The position numbers were made by a program, and so were the translations under genes. Shown piece by piece: positions 43,225 to 48,154 of a stretch of 48,154 bases of DNA; positions within the stretch are counted from its first letter, which is position 1; each line of letters starts with the position of its first letter. The notes under the pieces were generated by a model that did not search any database, was not told the DNA's origin, and saw only the letters and a list, made by a program, of their open reading frames with translations. The stretch comes from Desulfobacteraceae bacterium (GTDB taxonomy: Bacteria; Desulfobacterota; Desulfobacteria; Desulfobacterales; Desulfosalsimonadaceae), in the NCBI GenBank assembly GCA_011389515.1, contig JAABUA010000020.1:1-48154 (forward strand), read 5' to 3'.

Positions 43225-44006
43225 AATATATCGAAATCGAAAACCCGTCGGAAGTCCCCGGAAAGCTTCTGGCTCCGGGGGATTCCTTTTCCTTTGCATG
43301 CCATCCGGAAATATCCTGCTTCAATCGGTGCTGCCGGAACCTGAACCTGTTTTTATATCCCTTTGATATCATCCGTCTTAAAAAAAGCCTTGCTATCAGC
43401 ACCAATGAGATCATCGACCGGCACACCGACCTGGTGCTGCGGGACAACACGTATTTCCCCAGCGTGCTGCTCAAAATGGCAGACAACGAGGAGCGAACCT
43501 GCCCTTTTTTGAGTACCATGGGATGCACGGTTTACCCGGACCGCCCCCAGACCTGCCGGGCTTTTCCCGTGGAGCAGGGGCTCTACTTCAAGGACGAGAA
43601 CTCCCCGCCGCAGATACTCCATTATTTCCGCCCCCCGGATTTCTGCATGGGGCGGCATGAAAGCGCCGCATGGACGGCAAAATCATGGGAAGCCGACCAG
43701 AACGCCGCGTTTTACAACCAGATGACCCTGGAGTGGGCGGATATCCTGCGCCTTTTTTACAATGATCCGTTCGGCGGGACCGGGCCTTACTGCGAAAAGG
43801 GCAAAATGGCTTTCATGGCCGCATATAACATGGATGCCTTCCGGGATTTTGTTTTCCAAAGCAGCTTTTTGAAACGGTATTCCATCAAGCCCCGGCTTCG
43901 CGTCAGAATCAAAACGGACGATGTCGCTCTTCTCCGGCTGGGCTTTTCCTGGATCCGGCTGTTTGTCTTCGGCGTCAATACCGGGGATATCGGTATAAAG
44001 AAATAA
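43221..44006 (+). CDS. YkgJ-family cysteine-cluster protein, second of a pair
   Basis: The 261-residue protein is related to its upstream neighbour. Cysteines lie in FACHPEISCFNRCCRN (about 27-38), RTCPFLSTMGCTVYPDRPQTCRAF (about 93-114) and PDFCMGRH. The arrangement C-P-F-L...C-x-V-Y-x-x-R-P-x-x-C-R-x-F-P is the core YkgJ signature. It overlaps the first gene by 4 bp. The C-terminal quarter (RLGFSWIRLFVFGVNTGDIG) is more hydrophobic. The two copies differ in length and in cysteine spacing, suggesting divergence rather than recent duplication. Confidence 0.87.
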   Translation: MKYIEIENPSEVPGKLLAPGDSFSFACHPEISCFNRCCRNLNLFLYPFDIIRLKKSLAISTNEIIDRHTDLVLRDNTYFPSVLLKMADNEERTCPFLSTMGCTVYPDRPQTCRAFPVEQGLYFKDENSPPQILHYFRPPDFCMGRHESAAWTAKSWEADQNAAFYNQMTLEWADILRLFYNDPFGGTGPYCEKGKMAFMAAYNMDAFRDFVFQSSFLKRYSIKPRLRVRIKTDDVALLRLGFSWIRLFVFGVNTGDIGIKK

Positions 44007-44164
44007 AAGGTTCCCACCCATCGCCGCCGGCTATTGCTGCATCGCGTGGTTATTGTTGAAAGATTTCCCCTCCAGATATATAATGTTTTCAGAAACGCGT
44101 TGGCGGAAAAGAATTTCTGCAAGCCATTCGCACCCATATCATCCTCCACGGCAACCCAAGACGT

Positions 44165-44965
44165 ATGGATAAAGGAATTTTTACAATCCTGGGCCTTTCC
44201 TGTCTGGCAATCTTTATGTTTGCTTCTTCGCTTCAGGGGCAGGAGCCGGCAGAAAGAAAAACCATTACCGTGGCGACCGGAGAGTGGGCGCCCTGGACAG
44301 GGGAAGATTTGCCGCATAACGGATTTGTCTGCCGCGTTGTCGAAGACGTTTTCAACCGGGCGGGCTATGAGGTGGTTTTTGAGTTCTACCCGTGGCAAAG
44401 AGCGTATGCCATGGTTGCACATGGCCGGGTGGATGCATCCGCATACTGGTATGAAAGCGAAAAACGGAAAGAAGACTGTTACTACAGTGATCCCCTGACC
44501 CGGGAAGAAATCGTATTTTTTCATTTGAAAACCGAACCCATGAAGGACTGGGAGTCTCTTTCCGACCTGAAGGCATACAGGATCGGCGTGTCCCGGGGGA
44601 ATACATATACAGACAGATTCTGGGAGCTGGGCGAGCAGGGGGTATTGACCCTTGAGCTGGCGGACGGTGATCTTGCAAACTTCCGGAAGCTGCTTGCAGG
44701 ACGAATAGATATTTTTCCCGGTTCAAAGCGCAGGGGGTATACCCTTCTTGCCACCCATTTTCCCCATGCTGCTGCTGCTTCGCTGACGCATCATGAAAGG
44801 CCGCTGGATGAAACGACCGGGCATCTCATATTTCCCAAGGCGAAAACGGATTCCCTTCAGTTGATGCGGGTTTTCAACAAACATCTGGCCCGTTTCAAGT
44901 CCGAGGGGGGTTATCGCAGATATCTGGAGGCACTTGAAAATGACACCTGCAGCGGACAAAAATAA
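44165..44965 (+). CDS. Periplasmic solute-binding protein (SBP_bac_3 type)
   Basis: The 266-residue protein has a signal peptide (about 1-25). A type-II periplasmic-binding fold follows (TITVATGEWAPWTGEDLPHNGF, FEFYPWQRAYAMVAHGRVDASAYW, RIGVSRGNTY as its lobes), similar to extracellular amino-acid-binding proteins. There is no ABC permease gene nearby. Instead its end overlaps the hybrid kinase gene by 26 bp, indicating that the protein feeds a signal to that kinase. The ligand is not predictable. The 158-bp gap upstream shows nothing recognisable. Confidence 0.87.
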   Translation: MDKGIFTILGLSCLAIFMFASSLQGQEPAERKTITVATGEWAPWTGEDLPHNGFVCRVVEDVFNRAGYEVVFEFYPWQRAYAMVAHGRVDASAYWYESEKRKEDCYYSDPLTREEIVFFHLKTEPMKDWESLSDLKAYRIGVSRGNTYTDRFWELGEQGVLTLELADGDLANFRKLLAGRIDIFPGSKRRGYTLLATHFPHAAAASLTHHERPLDETTGHLIFPKAKTDSLQLMRVFNKHLARFKSEGGYRRYLEALENDTCSGQK

Positions 44966-47033
44966 CCAGAGATTTGCGAAAATCCCGGTTTGGGGTGGCA
45001 TTGCGGCGCTTCTTCTGTTTTGCGTATTTGCCGTATTTTATGAACGGCATGCCCGCAAAGAAGCCCATGAGAAAATCGACGAGCACGCCCGGGTAATTGG
45101 CGATGCGCTTTGGAACTTCAACTATAAGGCCGCATCCGAATACCTGACCCTTGCCTGCAGGTCCTACAATTATGAAACCCTTGTGGTTGTCGAAGCCGAG
45201 GGGGGAATTTTCTATGAATCGCCGGCCAGGGAACGGGGCAAAGCAGAGCGCCTTCTGATGGCGTTCCGCCTGATGCCAACCGTTCCTCTTGCATCGGATG
45301 TCATCTACGAGGGTAGAACAATCGGGCGTGTCGAAGCCATATGGGTGCCCCGGACAATCTATACCCATGCAATCGTTTTTGTTTTCACACTTATGGGTTT
45401 TGCGGTTTTTCTCCTTTATGTCAGAATATTTCAGGCCAACCAAACGCTGGAATTGAGGGTAAATGAAAGGACGGCCGCGCTGGCCGGGGCAAACGTTTCA
45501 CTGCAGATGGAGATCAATAGACGAAAGCGGGTTGAAAGGCAATTGCGCAAGGCCCATTCCGTGGCCCGCCTGGGGAGCTGGCAGGCAGACCTCAATACCG
45601 GAAAGGCGGCGCTTTCCGCCGAAGCATGCAGGATATACGGCCTGGTGGAGTGCAACGACAAACCGATCTCGGAACTTTGGCAATTCGCCCTTGCCGAATA
45701 CCGGCCGATGCTCGATGAGAAGTTTAACAGCCTTTTGCACGGCACGGATGAATATGAAGTGGAGTATAAGATCAAACGGTCTGGGGACGGATTGATTCGT
45801 GATGTATATTCTGCCGGCGAGTATTCCCCGGAAAGCAACAGCGTAACCGGTACTATCCAGGACATTACCGAACGCAAACAAGCTGAAGCGGAAATGCAGA
45901 AGCTGGAGAGGCTGAAAACCGTCGGCATGCTGGCGGGAGGAATCGCCCATGACTTCAACAATATCCTGACCGGCATATTCGGCAACATGTCCGTTGTGCG
46001 GTCAAAATTGGAAGAAGGCCATCCCGCCCTCGACTCCATCGAAGAGGCGGAAAGGTCTATGGACCGAGCAATCCGTTTGACCAACCAGTTGCTGACCTTT
46101 GCAAAAGGCGGATTGCCGGTCAAGGAAGACGCCCGGCTGGATCATATTGTCGAGGAAGTGGTCCGTTTCGATCTTTCCGGCAGCAATGTGATGCCGGTGT
46201 TCCAGTCGTCCGAAGACTTGCGGCTGGCAAAGGTGGACAAAGGGCAGGTCCAGCAGGTGTTTTCCAACCTTGCCATAAACGCCGATCATGCCATGCCCGG
46301 GGGAGGCCGGCTCTACATAAGCCTGGAGAATGCGGAAGTCCCGGAAGCGAGCCCGCTGCCGCTCTCACCGGGAAAATACATAAAGGCGGAGGTCCGCGAT
46401 GAAGGCATCGGCATTGATCCCGAACACCTGGAATACATATTCGACCCCTACTACAGCATACGGCAGAACGGCACCGGTTTAGGGCTGGCAACAGTCTATT
46501 CGATCATGGAAAAACACGGTGGGCATATCAGCGTAGCCTCGGAACCTGCCAAAGGAACCACCTTCACGCTCTACCTGCCGGCCTCCGAAGCGACGCCTCC
46601 GGCGGAAGCACGGACGGTTGAGAAAGACGCCCCGAATGTGAAATACGCCGTCCGGGTGCTGGTCATGGATGACGAAGACATGGTCCGCATGGTTGCTTCG
46701 GACATGCTCAAAACATGCGGGTGTAGGGTTGAAATCACCGCAGATGGAAGGGAGACGGTAAAGCTGTACCGGGAAGCCATGGATGCCGGGGACCCCTTTG
46801 ACATGGTCATCATGGATATGACGGTGCCGGGCGGCATGGGCGGGGTGGAGGCTGTACAGGAAATCCTCGCCATTGATCCTGAGGCCCGGGCCGTTGTCTC
46901 CAGCGGTTATGCAGACAATGCCGCTCTGGGCAACTATGCGGACTATGGCTTTATGGATATTCTGCCCAAACCATATACCCTTGCCCGGCTGCGCAACGTT
47001 CTGCACCGCGTATTGCCGGGACGGGAAGGGTAG
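44940..47033 (+). CDS. Hybrid sensor histidine kinase with C-terminal receiver domain
   Basis: The 697-residue protein has two membrane helices (about 17-34 and 139-163) bounding a periplasmic sensor domain. After them come a coiled stretch, a PAS-like domain (about 200-310) and the HisKA domain with phospho-acceptor His337 (GGIAHDFNNILTG). The ATPase domain has an N-box (FSNLAINADHAM) and the G-box GTGLGLATVYSIM, and a receiver domain has phospho-acceptor Asp626 (VIMDMTVPGGMGG). The H-box flavour resembles NtrB-type kinases. GGAGG at 44926-44930 selects the ATG at 44940; a TTG at 44934 is possible. It overlaps the binding-protein gene; no separate response regulator is adjacent. Confidence 0.92.
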   Translation: MTPAADKNNQRFAKIPVWGGIAALLLFCVFAVFYERHARKEAHEKIDEHARVIGDALWNFNYKAASEYLTLACRSYNYETLVVVEAEGGIFYESPARERGKAERLLMAFRLMPTVPLASDVIYEGRTIGRVEAIWVPRTIYTHAIVFVFTLMGFAVFLLYVRIFQANQTLELRVNERTAALAGANVSLQMEINRRKRVERQLRKAHSVARLGSWQADLNTGKAALSAEACRIYGLVECNDKPISELWQFALAEYRPMLDEKFNSLLHGTDEYEVEYKIKRSGDGLIRDVYSAGEYSPESNSVTGTIQDITERKQAEAEMQKLERLKTVGMLAGGIAHDFNNILTGIFGNMSVVRSKLEEGHPALDSIEEAERSMDRAIRLTNQLLTFAKGGLPVKEDARLDHIVEEVVRFDLSGSNVMPVFQSSEDLRLAKVDKGQVQQVFSNLAINADHAMPGGGRLYISLENAEVPEASPLPLSPGKYIKAEVRDEGIGIDPEHLEYIFDPYYSIRQNGTGLGLATVYSIMEKHGGHISVASEPAKGTTFTLYLPASEATPPAEARTVEKDAPNVKYAVRVLVMDDEDMVRMVASDMLKTCGCRVEITADGRETVKLYREAMDAGDPFDMVIMDMTVPGGMGGVEAVQEILAIDPEARAVVSSGYADNAALGNYADYGFMDILPKPYTLARLRNVLHRVLPGREG

Positions 47034-47037
47034 CTGA

Positions 47038-47811
47038 ATGGAAAGCAGGCCCCTTTGGATCAGTCATCGCGGATACAAGGAAAATGCCTGTGAAAACACC
47101 AGGGCCGCATTCCAGGCGGCCGTGCCTCTGGGTTTTTCCTGCCTGGAAACCGATTTGAGGGCTTCAAGGGACGGGCAGATTGTCCTGGTGCACGACCCGA
47201 CGCTGGCGCGTCTTGCCGGAGACCAGAGAAGGGTCAGTGACATGACCGCCGCTGAACTGGCGGGTATCCGGCTCAAACCGCCTTGCCAGGCAGCCGGGGC
47301 GCGTGCAGGGGTTGATTTTTTTGATGACCGGCTGTTGTTTTTCGATGCGTTTGCCGCGGAATTTTCCCAATGCCGGTGGGTGTTGGACATAAAGCCGGAA
47401 GGCGGCCGGGAAACCATCCTGGCCCTGGCCCGCTGGGCTGCGGCCGAAGGCATGGTTGAAAGCGTCTCTCAAAATGCAAAGATACTGACCTGGCGTGCCG
47501 GCCATGAGGCCCTGGCAAAAAAATATTTTCCAGGCGCCGCATTTTATGCCAGGCGGTTGGAATGCTGGCGCGCCGGTCTCACAGTGCTTCTGGGCCAGCC
47601 AAGCCTCGGTGCGATCCAGCCTGGGAAAACCTATGCCCTGCCGCCAAGCGTAATGGGCATTAACCTGTTTCAGCCCCATGTCGTGCAGCGTTTCCATAAA
47701 CGGCGCGCCGCGGTGGTCGCCTTTCTCCCGCCCACGGACGAACAGGCGAAACAAGCTGTGGCCGCAGGCTTTGACGAAATCCTCACCAACGGTTCCCGTC
47801 TTCGTCGGTAG
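47038..47811 (+). CDS. Glycerophosphodiester phosphodiesterase family protein
   Basis: The 257-residue TIM-barrel protein has the GDPD metal site: His10-Arg11-Gly, Glu37-Thr-Asp39 in CLETDLRASRDG, and His52 in IVLVHDPTLARL. Canonical members cleave glycerophosphodiesters to glycerol-3-phosphate and an alcohol. The C-terminal half is less typical, without the usual long conserved segment. There is no signal peptide, so it is likely cytosolic. It begins 4 bp after the kinase gene, suggesting cotranscription, although a functional link is unclear. Confidence 0.88.
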   Translation: MESRPLWISHRGYKENACENTRAAFQAAVPLGFSCLETDLRASRDGQIVLVHDPTLARLAGDQRRVSDMTAAELAGIRLKPPCQAAGARAGVDFFDDRLLFFDAFAAEFSQCRWVLDIKPEGGRETILALARWAAAEGMVESVSQNAKILTWRAGHEALAKKYFPGAAFYARRLECWRAGLTVLLGQPSLGAIQPGKTYALPPSVMGINLFQPHVVQRFHKRRAAVVAFLPPTDEQAKQAVAAGFDEILTNGSRLRR

Positions 47812-47829
47812 AAGATTCTTGATCATCTT

Positions 47830-48154
47830 TCATCTTTTTCCATTTTGTCTTATCGCCAGTTCCCGGAAACGTTCGATTATCTGAAGGCGTTCACGGCGCA
47901 AGAGTTCGATCAGCTCCTCGTTGTTCCAGAAAAACGTTCGCACGAGAATCTTGTTTCGGTAAAGGATAATGTTGCGCCTGTAGCGCAGGGTGGCGAAGCC
48001 GGTCGGCGGCAGCAGCGCCAGGTAGGCGATGATCCATTTCCAGTTCATGCCGACGGTATACCAGAGCCAGAACCCAAAGCCGCTGTAGGTAAGCGTAAAT
48101 GCCAGAAAACCCACCCCGAAATAGGCAAAGGCCCGGATGGCATCGTCTTTGGCA
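47830..48154 (-). CDS. C-terminal part of a membrane protein, start outside window
   Basis: The minus-strand frame is open from the end of the window (GCC at 48153) to the stop at 47830, giving at least 107 residues (AKDDAIRAFAYFGVGFLAFT first). Two hydrophobic helices (about 10-33 and 37-55) are followed by a highly charged helix (NNEELIELLRRERLQIIERFREL). A GTG at 48114 could be a start, but the frame continues upstream without a stop, so a longer gene is likely. I cannot name the family; acyltransferase-like and transporter tails are both possible. Confidence 0.7.
   Translation of the reverse strand, partial: AKDDAIRAFAYFGVGFLAFTLTYSGFGFWLWYTVGMNWKWIIAYLALLPPTGFATLRYRRNIILYRNKILVRTFFWNNEELIELLRRERLQIIERFRELAIRQNGKR

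Overview
The window reads as chromosome of a strictly anaerobic member of Desulfobacterota (the former Deltaproteobacteria), most likely a complete-oxidising sulfate reducer of the Desulfobacterales type. The evidence is a carbonyl-branch Wood-Ljungdahl cluster (acsB end, acsC, acsE) beside an AcnB aconitase, a corrinoid adenosyltransferase, several acyl-CoA enzymes, a class III polyhydroxyalkanoate (PHA) synthase locus and many small Desulfobacterota-style genes. This placement is inferred from gene content; no rRNA or phylogenetic marker was tested.

Layout. 1-2.9 kb: end of acsB, acsC and acsE, closed by a strong terminator. 2.9-11 kb: acnB and a 2,4-dienoyl-CoA-reductase-like flavoenzyme on the minus strand, cobO converging on an NRDE-family gene across a 20-bp tandem repeat, then a thiolase with an extra internal segment and a 54-residue membrane protein. 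11-17.6 kb: housekeeping genes gyrA, gpsA, radC and pgk, with a repeat-filled 550-bp gap after radC. 17.7-24 kb: an unknown gene, a GNAT acetyltransferase, a class A penicillin-binding protein, a tRNA-Val with an odd anticodon loop, a ClC channel and a PTS-IIA/HTH protein. 24.2-30 kb: the PHA locus (phaZ, phaR, phaP, phaE, phaC and a GAF-domain gene). 30-34.3 kb: a duplicated-motif small protein, a DJ-1/PfpI protein and a minus-strand envelope operon (ECF sigma, anti-sigma, secreted Pro/Glu/Arg-repeat protein, TPR plus beta-barrel protein). 34.5-40.1 kb: a five-gene minus-strand operon (dienoyl-CoA isomerase-like, rimO, polyprenyl diphosphate synthase, exported protein, M24 peptidase). 40.3-48.2 kb: a Dus-family protein, dgt, two YkgJ-type cysteine-cluster proteins, a periplasmic binding protein overlapping a hybrid histidine kinase, a GDPD-family phosphodiesterase and the end of a membrane protein.

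How the genes fit together. AcsB/AcsC/AcsE make or cleave acetyl-CoA through a corrinoid methyl carrier, and CobO activates corrinoids. The thiolase and acyl-CoA enzymes feed or drain the acetyl-CoA pool, and the PHA locus stores and remobilises it. phaZ and the phaP-phaE-phaC side each carry a matching TGCA(A/G)TGCA box about 10 bp upstream of a TTGACA hexamer, and phaR sits between them, which suggests a PhaR regulon.

Non-coding structure is prominent. Two families of short palindromic elements occur in intergenic gaps: three copies of a 95-150 bp element with imperfect terminal inverted repeats, two of which carry a GTAGGGG-type hairpin, and four copies of 143-148 bp near-palindromes. The observations I rate highest are the lysine-rich N-terminal tail on PhaC, the paired PhaR-like operators, the sigma/anti-sigma/secreted-protein/beta-barrel operon and the modular palindromic repeats. 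No transposase, integrase, phage gene, CRISPR array or rRNA is visible.
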